Positions 53,611 to 61,923 of a stretch of DNA of 64,000 nucleotides are shown here, one piece after another. Position 1 is the stretch's first letter. The number at the start of each line of letters is the position of its first letter. Below the pieces are notes generated by a model that had not been told where the DNA came from, made no database searches, and saw nothing but the letters and a program-made list of their open reading frames with translations. A program made the translations under genes and the position numbers. This DNA comes from Anaerolineaceae bacterium (lineage in GTDB: Bacteria > Chloroflexota > Anaerolineae > Aggregatilineales > Phototrophicaceae): positions 1-64,000 of the forward strand of contig JAPPOB010000009.1 of assembly GCA_028818375.1 (NCBI GenBank), written 5' to 3'.

Positions 53611-55326
53611 ATGGCTGCACCGGACCCGATCACCGTTGAAGTGATCCACAACTATTACCTGTCCGCCGCGCGTGAGATGGAACGTAACCTCATGCGCACG
53701 TCCTACACGACCATCGTCTACGAAATTCGGGACTTCGGTCTGGGCATTTACGACAGGGACTTTCGGATGCTGGCCGAGTCGCCTGGCCTGGCGGTCTTCA
53801 CTTGCGGCAACGACTACGGCCTGCAGAAAACTGTCGAGTTTGTCGGAAAGGAAAACCTTGAGCCGGGCGACCTGATGCTCACTTCCTATCCCTACTGGTC
53901 CTCGGCGCACCCGATGGACGTGCTGGCCACCTCGCCCATCTTCTACAGGGACGAGCTAATCGGCTTCACGGCCATCAAGCAACACTGGGTCGACCTCGGG
54001 CAGAAGGAAGCCGGCTACATGCTGGATTCCACCGACGTCTTCCAGGAAGGCCTCATCATGCCCGGCATGAAACTCTACAAGGCCGGCGTCCGTAACGAGG
54101 AAATTGTCAACCTGATCAAGTTCAACAGCCGCATTCCGGACCGCGTCATCGGCGACATGAATGCCCAGATCTCCGCCTGCCGCACGGGTGAGCGCCGCAT
54201 CTCCGAACTGGCGGAGCGCTTTGGACTGGACACCCTGTTGCAGGCCATCGAAGCCATCCTGGACCACGGTGAGCGCATTTCGCTCAACCGTCTGGCGGAA
54301 TTGCCCAATGGCACCTGGGAGGCCGAAGACTTCGCCGATGACGATGGCATCAATCGCGACATTCCGCTCAAACTGAAGTGCCGGGTGACCGTCACTGATG
54401 ATGAATTCATCGTGGACTGGACCGGGTCGCAACCCACAACCGAGGGCCCGATGAATTTGCCGATCGGGTTGACCCGGGGCGTCAGCGGACTGGGCTTCAA
54501 GGGCATCACCACGCCGGACTACCCGGCCAACGCCGGTCATTACCGTCCCCTGCGCGTCATCACCGAAGAAGGCAGCATGACGCACGCTGTCGCCCCGTCG
54601 CCGACCTTCACGCTCTGGGCGGGCCTGCTGATGCCGGAAGTGATTCTCAAGGCGATTTCGCAGGGCATGCCGGACGCTGTGCCGGCCTGCTCCGGCGGCG
54701 ATATTTTCAGCCTGATGGGACTGGGCGTCCATCCGGAGACCGGCCTGCCCTGGCTGGAAGCCACCAACGAGGCCATCGGCTTCGGCGCCTTTGCCGGCAA
54801 CGACGGCGAGGACGGCATCATGCACCTCAGCGAACCCGGCTGCCGCAACAACCCCGTCGAGGTCGTGGAGACCAAGGGGCCATGGATCATTGAAAACTAT
54901 GGCATGCGCCAGGATTCCGGGGGGGCCGGCGAATTCCGTGGCGGAGTCGGCGTCACGCGCACCTATCACTTCAAACATGACGCCCAGGCCCTGGCCATTG
55001 TGAAGAAGACGAAGACGGCGCCCTGGGGGATGCATGGCGGCATGGACGGCGATCCGGGTTCCGTCACCATCTGGCCTGACACGGACTGGGAACGGGTCAA
55101 CGGGTCCCTGCACGAAAAGGACCTGAAGTCGGGAGACATCATCATCAATTCTTCCGGCGGCGGTGGCGGCTGGGGCGATCCGAAGCGCCGCGATCCCTGT
55201 TATGTGCTGGAAGACGTGATCAACGACTTCGTGTCGCTCGAAGCGGCGCGGCGCGACTACGGCGTGGCGATCGACCCGGAGACCATGACTGTTGACGAAG
55301 CGGCCACGGCCGAATTGCGCATTTGA
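53611..55326 (+). CDS. Array HyuB-like protein 4 (subtype B)
   Basis: This 571-residue copy belongs to subtype B. It has FTCGNDYGL in place of FTRGNDYGL, FYRDELIGFTAIKQHW in place of FACGELVGYTAIKQHW, MLDSTDVFQ for ILDSVDVFQ, and a distinct late segment HEKDLKSGDIIINSSGGGGG. D41, H100, D103 and H125 are kept. GGGGGAGA precedes the ATG. It is closest to copy 5. The concerted changes suggest a different substrate or partner. Confidence 0.88.
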   Translation: MAAPDPITVEVIHNYYLSAAREMERNLMRTSYTTIVYEIRDFGLGIYDRDFRMLAESPGLAVFTCGNDYGLQKTVEFVGKENLEPGDLMLTSYPYWSSAHPMDVLATSPIFYRDELIGFTAIKQHWVDLGQKEAGYMLDSTDVFQEGLIMPGMKLYKAGVRNEEIVNLIKFNSRIPDRVIGDMNAQISACRTGERRISELAERFGLDTLLQAIEAILDHGERISLNRLAELPNGTWEAEDFADDDGINRDIPLKLKCRVTVTDDEFIVDWTGSQPTTEGPMNLPIGLTRGVSGLGFKGITTPDYPANAGHYRPLRVITEEGSMTHAVAPSPTFTLWAGLLMPEVILKAISQGMPDAVPACSGGDIFSLMGLGVHPETGLPWLEATNEAIGFGAFAGNDGEDGIMHLSEPGCRNNPVEVVETKGPWIIENYGMRQDSGGAGEFRGGVGVTRTYHFKHDAQALAIVKKTKTAPWGMHGGMDGDPGSVTIWPDTDWERVNGSLHEKDLKSGDIIINSSGGGGGWGDPKRRDPCYVLEDVINDFVSLEAARRDYGVAIDPETMTVDEAATAELRI

Positions 55327-55351
55327 GGCGGTGTACAAGGGAGGAACAACA

Positions 55352-57070
55352 ATGGCTGCGCCCGATCCAATCACCGTGGAGGTGATTCACAACTATTATC
55401 TGTCCGCCGCGCGTGAGATGGAACGCAACCTCATGCGCACCTCCTACACCACCATCGTCTACGAAATCCGTGACTTCGGCCTCGGCATTTATGACAAGAA
55501 CTACCGCATGCTGGCCGAGTCGCCCGGCCTGGCCATTTTCACCTGCGGCAACGACTACGGTCTGGAACAGTCGGTGGAGTTCATCGGCAGGGACAATCTG
55601 GAGCCGGGCGACCTGATCCTGACCTCCTACCCCTACTGGTCCTCCGCCCATCCGATGGACGTGCTGGCCACTTCGCCGATTTTCTACAAGGACGAACTGA
55701 TCGGCTTCACGGCAATCAAACAGCACTGGATCGACCTGGGGCAGAAGGAAGCCGGCTACATGCTGGATTCCACTGACGTCTTCCAGGAGGGACTCATCAT
55801 GCCGGCCATGAAGCTCTACCGGGCCGGCGTGCGCAACCAGGAAATCGTCAACCTGATTGAGTTCAACAGCCGCATCCCTGACCGCGTCATCGGCGACATG
55901 AACGCCCAGATCTCCGCCTGTCGCACGGGTGAGCGTCGCGTCGCGGAACTGGCGGAGCGCTTTGGCCTGGACACGCTGCTGCAGTCCATTGAGGCCATTC
56001 TCGACCATGGCGAGCGCCTGTCGCTTTCGCGCCTGGCCGAGTTGCCCAACGGCACCTGGGAAGCCGAGGACTATGTCGATGACGACGGTATCAATCGGGA
56101 CCAGTTGCTGAAACTGAAATGCAAGGTCACGGTCAGCGATGACGAGTTCATCGTGGACTGGCGCGGGTCGGAGCCCACGACCGAGGGGCCCATGAACCTG
56201 CCCATCGGACTGACCAGGGGCGTCAGTGGTCTGGCCTTCAAGGGCGTCACCTCACCCGATTACCCGGCCAATGCCGGACATTACCGGCCGCTGCGCGTCA
56301 TCACGGAAGAAGGCACCATGATGCATGCGGTCTCGCCCTCGCCGACCTTCACCATCTGGGCCGCCCTGCTGGCGCCGGAGGTCATTCTCAAGGCGCTTGC
56401 CCAGGGCATGCCGGACAAGGTGCCGGCCTGCTCCGGCGGCGATATCTTCGACGTCATGGGCCTCGGCGTCCATCCGGAGACCGGCATTCCCTGGCTGGAA
56501 GCCACCAACGAGGCCATCGGCTTCGGCGCTTTCGAAGGCAACGACGGCGAAGACGGCATCATGCATCTCAGCGAGCCGGGTTGCCGCAACAACCCTGTTG
56601 AGGTGCTGGAGACCAAGGGGCCCTGGATCATCGAAAACTACGGCTACCGCCAGGACTCTGGCGGGCCGGGGACCTACCGCGGCGGAGTTGGGGTCACCCG
56701 CACCTATCACTTCAGGCATGACTCGCAGGCCCTGGCCGTGGTCAAGAGGACCAAATCCCCTCCCTGGGGAATGAACGGTGGCAAGGACGGTTCTCCGGGA
56801 TTCGTCACCATCTGGCCGGAAACGGAGCGGGAACGGACCAACGGGGCCCTGCACGAAAAGGACCTGAAGGACGGCGACGTCATCATCAACGCTTCCGGCG
56901 GCGGCGGCGGTTGGGGCAACCCTTTCAATCGCGAACCGAAGCAGGTGCTGGAAGACGTGGTCAACGACTTCGTCTCTCTCGAGTCGGCGCGGCGGGACTA
57001 TGGCGTCGTCATTGACGAGGAAACACTGACCGTCGACGAGGGCGCCACGGCGGCCCTGCGCGCCGGTTAG
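55352..57070 (+). CDS. Array HyuB-like protein 5 (subtype B)
   Basis: This 572-residue copy pairs with copy 4: it shares FTCGNDYGL, FYKDELIGFTAIKQHW, MLDSTDVF and HEKDLKDGDVIINASGGGGG. It differs at, for example, GLEQSVEFIGRDN and WRGSEPTTEG. D41, H100, D103 and H125 are retained. GGAGGA precedes the ATG at 55352. It ends 26 nt before copy 6, which returns to subtype A. Confidence 0.88.
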   Translation: MAAPDPITVEVIHNYYLSAAREMERNLMRTSYTTIVYEIRDFGLGIYDKNYRMLAESPGLAIFTCGNDYGLEQSVEFIGRDNLEPGDLILTSYPYWSSAHPMDVLATSPIFYKDELIGFTAIKQHWIDLGQKEAGYMLDSTDVFQEGLIMPAMKLYRAGVRNQEIVNLIEFNSRIPDRVIGDMNAQISACRTGERRVAELAERFGLDTLLQSIEAILDHGERLSLSRLAELPNGTWEAEDYVDDDGINRDQLLKLKCKVTVSDDEFIVDWRGSEPTTEGPMNLPIGLTRGVSGLAFKGVTSPDYPANAGHYRPLRVITEEGTMMHAVSPSPTFTIWAALLAPEVILKALAQGMPDKVPACSGGDIFDVMGLGVHPETGIPWLEATNEAIGFGAFEGNDGEDGIMHLSEPGCRNNPVEVLETKGPWIIENYGYRQDSGGPGTYRGGVGVTRTYHFRHDSQALAVVKRTKSPPWGMNGGKDGSPGFVTIWPETERERTNGALHEKDLKDGDVIINASGGGGGWGNPFNREPKQVLEDVVNDFVSLESARRDYGVVIDEETLTVDEGATAALRAG

Positions 57071-57096
57071 TCGGAAAGACAGCCACCGGAGTTGCC

Positions 57097-58809
57097 ATGA
57101 GCGGACTGGACCCGATCACCACCGAGGTCATTCACAATTTTCTGCTCTCCGCCGCGCGCGAGATGGAACGCAACCTCATGCGCACCTCCTACAGCACCGT
57201 CATCTACGAGGTGCGGGACTTCGGCCTCGGCATCTACGACAAACATTGCCGCATGCTCTCCGAGGCACCCGGCCTGGCCGTCTTCACGCGCGGCAATGAC
57301 TACGGCCTCAAGAAGACGGTCGAGTTCGTCGGCGTCGACAACATGGAGCCAGGCGACCTGCTGCTCACCTCCTACCCCTACTGGTCCTCGGCGCATCCGC
57401 TGGACGTGCTGGCGGTCGCGCCGATCTTCGCCTGCGGCGAACTGGTCGGCTACACCGCCATCAAACAGCACTGGCTCGATCTCGGCCAGAAGGATGCCGG
57501 TTACATTCTCGATTCGGTCGACGTTTTCCAGGAAGGCCTGCTCATGCCCGGCCTCAAGCTCTACAAGGCCGGGGTGCTGGACCAGGAAATCGAAAACCTG
57601 CTGCGCTTCAACACCCGTCTGCCGGATCGCATCATCGGCGACCTGAATGCCCAGGTCTCCGCCAGCCGCACCGGCGAACGGCGGGTCACCGGCCTTGTCG
57701 AGCGCTTCGGGCTGGGAATCTTCAACGAGGCGGTCGAATCAATCCTCGACCACGGCGAACGCATCACACGCGCGCGCCTGGCGACGCTGCCCAATGGCAC
57801 CTGGGAGGCCGAAGACTGGGCTGACGACGATGGCATCGACCATGACACCATGCTCAAACTGCACGTGAAGGTCACCGTAACGGACGACGAGTTCATCGTC
57901 GACTGGAGCGGTTCGCACCCGGCCACGCCCGGGCCCATGAACCTGCCCATCGGCCTTACCGAGGGCGTCAGCGCCCTGGCCTTCAAGGGCGTCACCACGC
58001 CGGATACGCCCGCCAACTCCGGCAACTACCGGCCGCTGACGGTCATCGCGCCGCCGGGTGAGATGATGCACGCCATCCCGCCGGCGCCGACCTTCACCGT
58101 CTGGGCCGCCCTGCTGGCGCCGGAGGTCATTTTGAAGGCCCTCTCCCAAGGTATGCCGGAACGCATCCCGGCCTGCAGCGGCGGGGACGTTTTCAGCGTG
58201 GTCGGCGTCGGTGTACTCCCCGAAACGGGCGAGGTCTGGCTGGAGGGCAGTAACGAGGCGGTCGGCTTCGGCGCTTTCGCCGGCAGCGACGGTGAAGACG
58301 CCATCATGCACCTCAGCGAGCCCGGCTGCCGCAACAACCCGGTCGAGGTCGTTGAAAGCAAGGCGCCCTGGATCATCGAGACCTACCACATGCGCCAGGA
58401 CTCCGGCGGCCCGGGCAAGTACCGCGGCGGCGTGGGCGTCAGACGCAGTTACCGTTTCCTGCAACCCGCAACGACCTTGACTCTGGTCAAAAAGACGAAG
58501 TCCGCGCCCTGGGGCATGGCCGGCGGGCACGACGCCGACGCAGGTCACGTGGTGGTCTGGCCGGGGACCGACAGGGAAGAACGCACCGGCGCCATCCACT
58601 ATCCGGTGGACGCCGGGGACGTGCTGCAGAACAACTCGGGCGGTGGCGGCGGCTGGGGCAACCCCCTGGAGCGGGACCCGCAACGGGTGCTGGACGACGT
58701 CATCAACGATTTCGTCTCCCTCGAATCTGCCCGGCGCGACTACGGCGTGGTCATCGACGCGCAGCGCATGCGCGTCGACGAGGCAGCGACAGCCACCCTG
58801 CGTTCCTGA
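57097..58809 (+). CDS. Array HyuB-like protein 6 (subtype A)
   Basis: This 570-residue copy closes the array. It is subtype A by TRGNDYGL, FACGELVGYTAIKQHW, GDLNAQVSASRTGE and HAIPPAPTFTVWAALL. The candidate ligands D41, H100, D103 and H125 are present. A local divergence (VGVLPETGEVWLEGSNEAVG where others read HPETGxPWLEATNEA) lies in its C-terminal half. A CGGAG site precedes the ATG. Two hairpins follow the stop within 110 nt. Confidence 0.88.
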   Translation: MSGLDPITTEVIHNFLLSAAREMERNLMRTSYSTVIYEVRDFGLGIYDKHCRMLSEAPGLAVFTRGNDYGLKKTVEFVGVDNMEPGDLLLTSYPYWSSAHPLDVLAVAPIFACGELVGYTAIKQHWLDLGQKDAGYILDSVDVFQEGLLMPGLKLYKAGVLDQEIENLLRFNTRLPDRIIGDLNAQVSASRTGERRVTGLVERFGLGIFNEAVESILDHGERITRARLATLPNGTWEAEDWADDDGIDHDTMLKLHVKVTVTDDEFIVDWSGSHPATPGPMNLPIGLTEGVSALAFKGVTTPDTPANSGNYRPLTVIAPPGEMMHAIPPAPTFTVWAALLAPEVILKALSQGMPERIPACSGGDVFSVVGVGVLPETGEVWLEGSNEAVGFGAFAGSDGEDAIMHLSEPGCRNNPVEVVESKAPWIIETYHMRQDSGGPGKYRGGVGVRRSYRFLQPATTLTLVKKTKSAPWGMAGGHDADAGHVVVWPGTDREERTGAIHYPVDAGDVLQNNSGGGGGWGNPLERDPQRVLDDVINDFVSLESARRDYGVVIDAQRMRVDEAATATLRS

Positions 58810-58858
58810 ACGAGAGCGTCGCGGGGCAGCGTCGAGGCCTTGCTGCCTGGCGTGGGCC

Positions 58859-58879
58859 CTGTCGTTTGTGACACGACAG
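58859..58879 (+). terminator. Hairpin after the HyuB array
   Basis: CTGTCGT pairs perfectly with ACGACAG around a 7-nt loop, 50 nt after the last HyuB stop. A second 6-bp hairpin (CGGAGA/TCTCCG) lies at 58899-58916. Neither has a T-run, so this is a weak terminator call; they could also be operators of the next operon. Confidence 0.4.
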
Positions 58880-59022
58880 CTCCGCTGCTATTAATCCCCG
58901 GAGAGGCAGGTCTCCGCAGTGTGTTTCGGAAAGGAGATCGTTGGAAGCCATCCCGTCCTGCTGTGGGTGAAACCGCCGCAATTCGTTGAAGTGAGAAACA
59001 TTTGAGTGACGAGGAACAGGAC

Positions 59023-60342
59023 ATGAAGAAGCTATTGACTTTCGTAATTTTGCTGGCCCTGCTGTTGCCGCTGGCCGTCACGGCGCAGGACGCAGAGCCG
59101 ACGCCGGACGTCGCCATGCTCGGCGAAGGCGAACTGAACATTTCCTACTGGAACGGCCTCAGCGGCTCCGACGGAGTCACCATGAATGAAATGCTGGCGA
59201 CTTTCGTCGTCGATAATCCCGATATCTCCGTCACCAGCGAGATCATCCCATGGAACACGCTCTATGCGAAGTTGCAGGCGGCCTTCGTGGCCGGCAACCC
59301 GCCCGATCTCATCCTGATGCATGCCTCCGAAGTGCCGCAGTACGCCAGCTACGGCGTGGTCAAGGACCTCGGCTACCTCTACGAATCCGGCGGCGGCTGG
59401 TTCCCCGACGAAGACGTCTCCGCCATCACCTACGCGGGCATGCAGTGGGAAGGCACCATCTATGGCATCCCGCTGGACAACCACGGCCGCGGACTGTGGA
59501 TCAACATCGACCACTTCGAGGCCGCCGGACTGGACCCGAACATGGACCAGCCCACCACATTCGAGGGCTGGGTCGAGCTGTTCCAGCAACTCACCCTGGA
59601 TGCCAACGGCAACAACCCGACTTCCGATGACTTTGACGTGGACAACGTCGTGCAGTGGGCCTACGGCGTCGGCAACTGGCCGCTGGCGGACTTCCTGACG
59701 CTACTCATTCAGCATGGCGGCAGTATGGTCAGCGAGGATGGCAGCACCATCACCATCAATTCCGAGGCCGGCATCAAGGCCCTGTCGCAGTATCACGACC
59801 TGGTCTACGAGTATCAGGTCTCGCCACCGGCGGCCGGCTTCGATACCTGGGGCGCCTTTGCGGCCGGCCAACTGGCCGTGATCCCGACCGGCACCTGGTT
59901 CCGCAATTTTGCCAGCACCCTTGACGTCAACGGCCAGGCCTGGACGACGGTGCAATTTGGTGAGAGTCCCTCAACCTGGTTCGGCATCCACACCTTCCTG
60001 ATTCCCGACAGCCTGGAGGGCGACACGCTGGCGGCGGTCGAGCGTTTGCTGCAATGGATGAGCGACAGCGAAAACCAGGTCTACTGGGCCGGATCCGGTC
60101 AGGTGCCCGCGCTGCTTTCCGCCCAGGCGGTGCTGGACCCGGAGAACTACCCCTCCAATATCGTCATGGGCCAGAGCTTCACGGATTACGGCTTCCTGGA
60201 TTTCAAGAGCACGGTCACCCAGGAACTCTACGCCGCGCTCGATCCGGAACTGGACGCCGTGCTGAACGGCCTGAAGTCCGTTGAAGATGCCCTGAACGAC
60301 GGCGCGGCGCGCATGCAGGCAATCCTGGACCGCGCTGAATAG
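59023..60342 (+). CDS. Carbohydrate ABC substrate-binding protein, tandem copy 1
   Basis: This 439-residue family 1 binding protein (MalE/UgpB type) has a Sec signal peptide (core LLTFVILLALLLPLAVT, cleavage VTA/QD) and no lipobox. The mature part has YWNGLSGSDG, WNTLYAKLQAAFVAGNPPDL and IYGIPLDNHG, typical of sugar-binding members. I chose the ATG at 59023 because it starts the signal peptide. It is paralogous to the next gene over its whole length. The ligand is probably a plant-type oligosaccharide, judging from the downstream arabinofuranosidase. Confidence 0.9.
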   Translation: MKKLLTFVILLALLLPLAVTAQDAEPTPDVAMLGEGELNISYWNGLSGSDGVTMNEMLATFVVDNPDISVTSEIIPWNTLYAKLQAAFVAGNPPDLILMHASEVPQYASYGVVKDLGYLYESGGGWFPDEDVSAITYAGMQWEGTIYGIPLDNHGRGLWINIDHFEAAGLDPNMDQPTTFEGWVELFQQLTLDANGNNPTSDDFDVDNVVQWAYGVGNWPLADFLTLLIQHGGSMVSEDGSTITINSEAGIKALSQYHDLVYEYQVSPPAAGFDTWGAFAAGQLAVIPTGTWFRNFASTLDVNGQAWTTVQFGESPSTWFGIHTFLIPDSLEGDTLAAVERLLQWMSDSENQVYWAGSGQVPALLSAQAVLDPENYPSNIVMGQSFTDYGFLDFKSTVTQELYAALDPELDAVLNGLKSVEDALNDGAARMQAILDRAE

Positions 60343-60415
60343 GCGATTGCGGCAGAAAACAGGGTCTTTCGGGAGGGTGCTCCTGGAGACCTGGCTGCAT
60401 CTGCGGTACCATGGT

Positions 60416-60457
60416 GCAGGCTGGTTCTGGCGAATTTCGTCGCCTGCGCCAGTCTGC
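60416..60457 (+). terminator. Stem-loop between the two sugar-binding-protein genes
   Basis: GCAGGCTGG pairs with CCAGTCTGC (one G-T pair) as an outer stem, and GGCG with CGCC as an inner one. It lies 74 nt after the first stop and 46 nt before the second ATG, without a T-run. It resembles other post-SBP hairpins in this window. Confidence 0.5.
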
Positions 60458-60502
60458 ACTTATCGCATCAATTCATTTATGTTGTGAGGATTGGAGAAAG
60501 TC

Positions 60503-61819
60503 ATGAACGGAAACATTTTCAGGCTGGTCATTCTGGCGTTGCTGGCAGTTTTGGCGCTGCCCTTTGCGGCAGTGGCCCAGGATGGCGAGGTCACGGACCT
60601 CGGCGAAGGTGACCTCAAGGTCTCGTTCTGGCACGGCCTCGGCGGCTCCGACGGCGCCACCCTGAACGAGATGTTGGTCAATTTCGTCGATGAGAACCCG
60701 GACATCGGCGTGACCGCCGAACTTATCCCCTGGGATACGCTCTATGCGAAACTTCAGGCTGCGTTCCTGGCGGGCACGCCGCCGGACCTCGTCCTTATGC
60801 ACGCCTCCGAGTTGCCGCAATACGCCAGCTATGGCGTGATCCGCGAGATGAGCGACTGGTACACCTCCGGCGGCGGCTGGCTGCCCGATGAGGACCTCGC
60901 CCCCTCCACCTACGGTGGCATGCACTACGACGGCGTGCTCTATGGCATACCGCTGGACAACCACGGTATGGGCCAGTGGATCAACGTCGACCACTTCGAG
61001 GCGGCCGGCCTGGACCCGGACGGCCCCATGCCGGATTCCTATGAGGGCTGGGTCGAGTTGTTCCAGCAACTGACCCTCGACGAAAACGGCAACAACGCGG
61101 CCTCGGATGACTTTGACGCGGAGAACGTCGTCCAGTGGGGTTACTCTGTGAGGCAATACCCGCGGGTCATTTTCCTCGCCCATCTGGCGCAGCATGGCGG
61201 CAGCCTGGTCAGCGAGGACGGCACGACCGTCACCGTCAACTCGGAGGCCGGCATCGCTGCCCTGCAGAACAGCGTGGACCTGGTCTACAAATACAACGTC
61301 TCACCGGTTCCGGCCGGCTTCAATGCCTGGGAAGGTTATGCCAACGGCGCCCTGTCCGTGCTTCCCGCCGGCACCTGGTTCCTCAATTTCTCCAGGACCA
61401 TAGACGTCAACAGCAAGGCCATCGCCTTTAACCAGTTCGGCCCCGAGCCGGCCGCCTGGTTTGGCGCACACACCTTCTTCGTGCCGGCAATCCTTGAGGG
61501 CGAGAAGCTGGGGGCCGTAGAGACCCTGCTGCAGTGGGTCAGCGCCAACCAGGGACACTGGGCCATGTCCGGCCAGGTGCCGGCCCTGCTGTCCGTGCAG
61601 GCCTCGCTGGACCCCGAGAATTTCCCTTCCAACATCGTGATGGGCGCCAGCTTCGCAGACCACGGCGTTGTCGATTTCAGCAGCACCGTGACCGCGGAGT
61701 TGTACCGGACGGGTCTGGAACCGGAGTTGAATGCGGCGCTAAACGGCCAGAAGACGGCCGAACAGGCGCTTAACGACGCAGCCGAGCGTATGCAGGCGAT
61801 CCTTGATCGCGGCGAATAA
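60503..61819 (+). CDS. Carbohydrate ABC substrate-binding protein, tandem copy 2
   Basis: This 438-residue paralogue of the gene at 59023 has a Sec signal peptide (core LVILALLAVLALPFAAV, cleavage VA/QD). It shares WDTLYAKLQAAFLAGTPPDL, LYGIPLDNHG, HFEAAGLDP and GWVELFQQLTLD. GGAGAAAG lies before the ATG at 60503; an in-frame TTG at 60491 is less likely. It is followed by a hairpin and the permease genes, so it is positioned as the primary binding protein of this importer, with the first copy widening ligand range. Confidence 0.9.
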   Translation: MNGNIFRLVILALLAVLALPFAAVAQDGEVTDLGEGDLKVSFWHGLGGSDGATLNEMLVNFVDENPDIGVTAELIPWDTLYAKLQAAFLAGTPPDLVLMHASELPQYASYGVIREMSDWYTSGGGWLPDEDLAPSTYGGMHYDGVLYGIPLDNHGMGQWINVDHFEAAGLDPDGPMPDSYEGWVELFQQLTLDENGNNAASDDFDAENVVQWGYSVRQYPRVIFLAHLAQHGGSLVSEDGTTVTVNSEAGIAALQNSVDLVYKYNVSPVPAGFNAWEGYANGALSVLPAGTWFLNFSRTIDVNSKAIAFNQFGPEPAAWFGAHTFFVPAILEGEKLGAVETLLQWVSANQGHWAMSGQVPALLSVQASLDPENFPSNIVMGASFADHGVVDFSSTVTAELYRTGLEPELNAALNGQKTAEQALNDAAERMQAILDRGE

Positions 61820-61834
61820 TTCGCTTTGAGCAAT

Positions 61835-61867
61835 ATGGCCGGGGGCGGATGTCCCTCCCCCGGCCAT
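61835..61867 (+). terminator. Stem-loop after the second sugar-binding-protein gene
   Basis: ATGGCCGGGGG pairs perfectly with CCCCCGGCCAT over 11 bp, with an 11-nt loop, 16 nt after the stop. No T-run follows. It lies before the permease genes and probably sets a higher level of binding protein than of permease. Confidence 0.62.
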
Positions 61868-61923
61868 GGTCGGCGCGGGCAATACCATGAGATGAAAGCC
61901 AGCGTTACGAGACCTGATCTGTC

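Noticed and set aside
48332..58683. Long minus-strand open frames opposite each HyuB copy
   Set aside because: They recur in the same phase against each paralogue because the sense genes are similar. They have no ribosome sites or known domains.
48380..58809. Assembly artefact repeating one HyuB gene
   Set aside because: Each copy has its own length, ribosome site, gap and many amino-acid differences, including two clear subtypes, so the copies are distinct.
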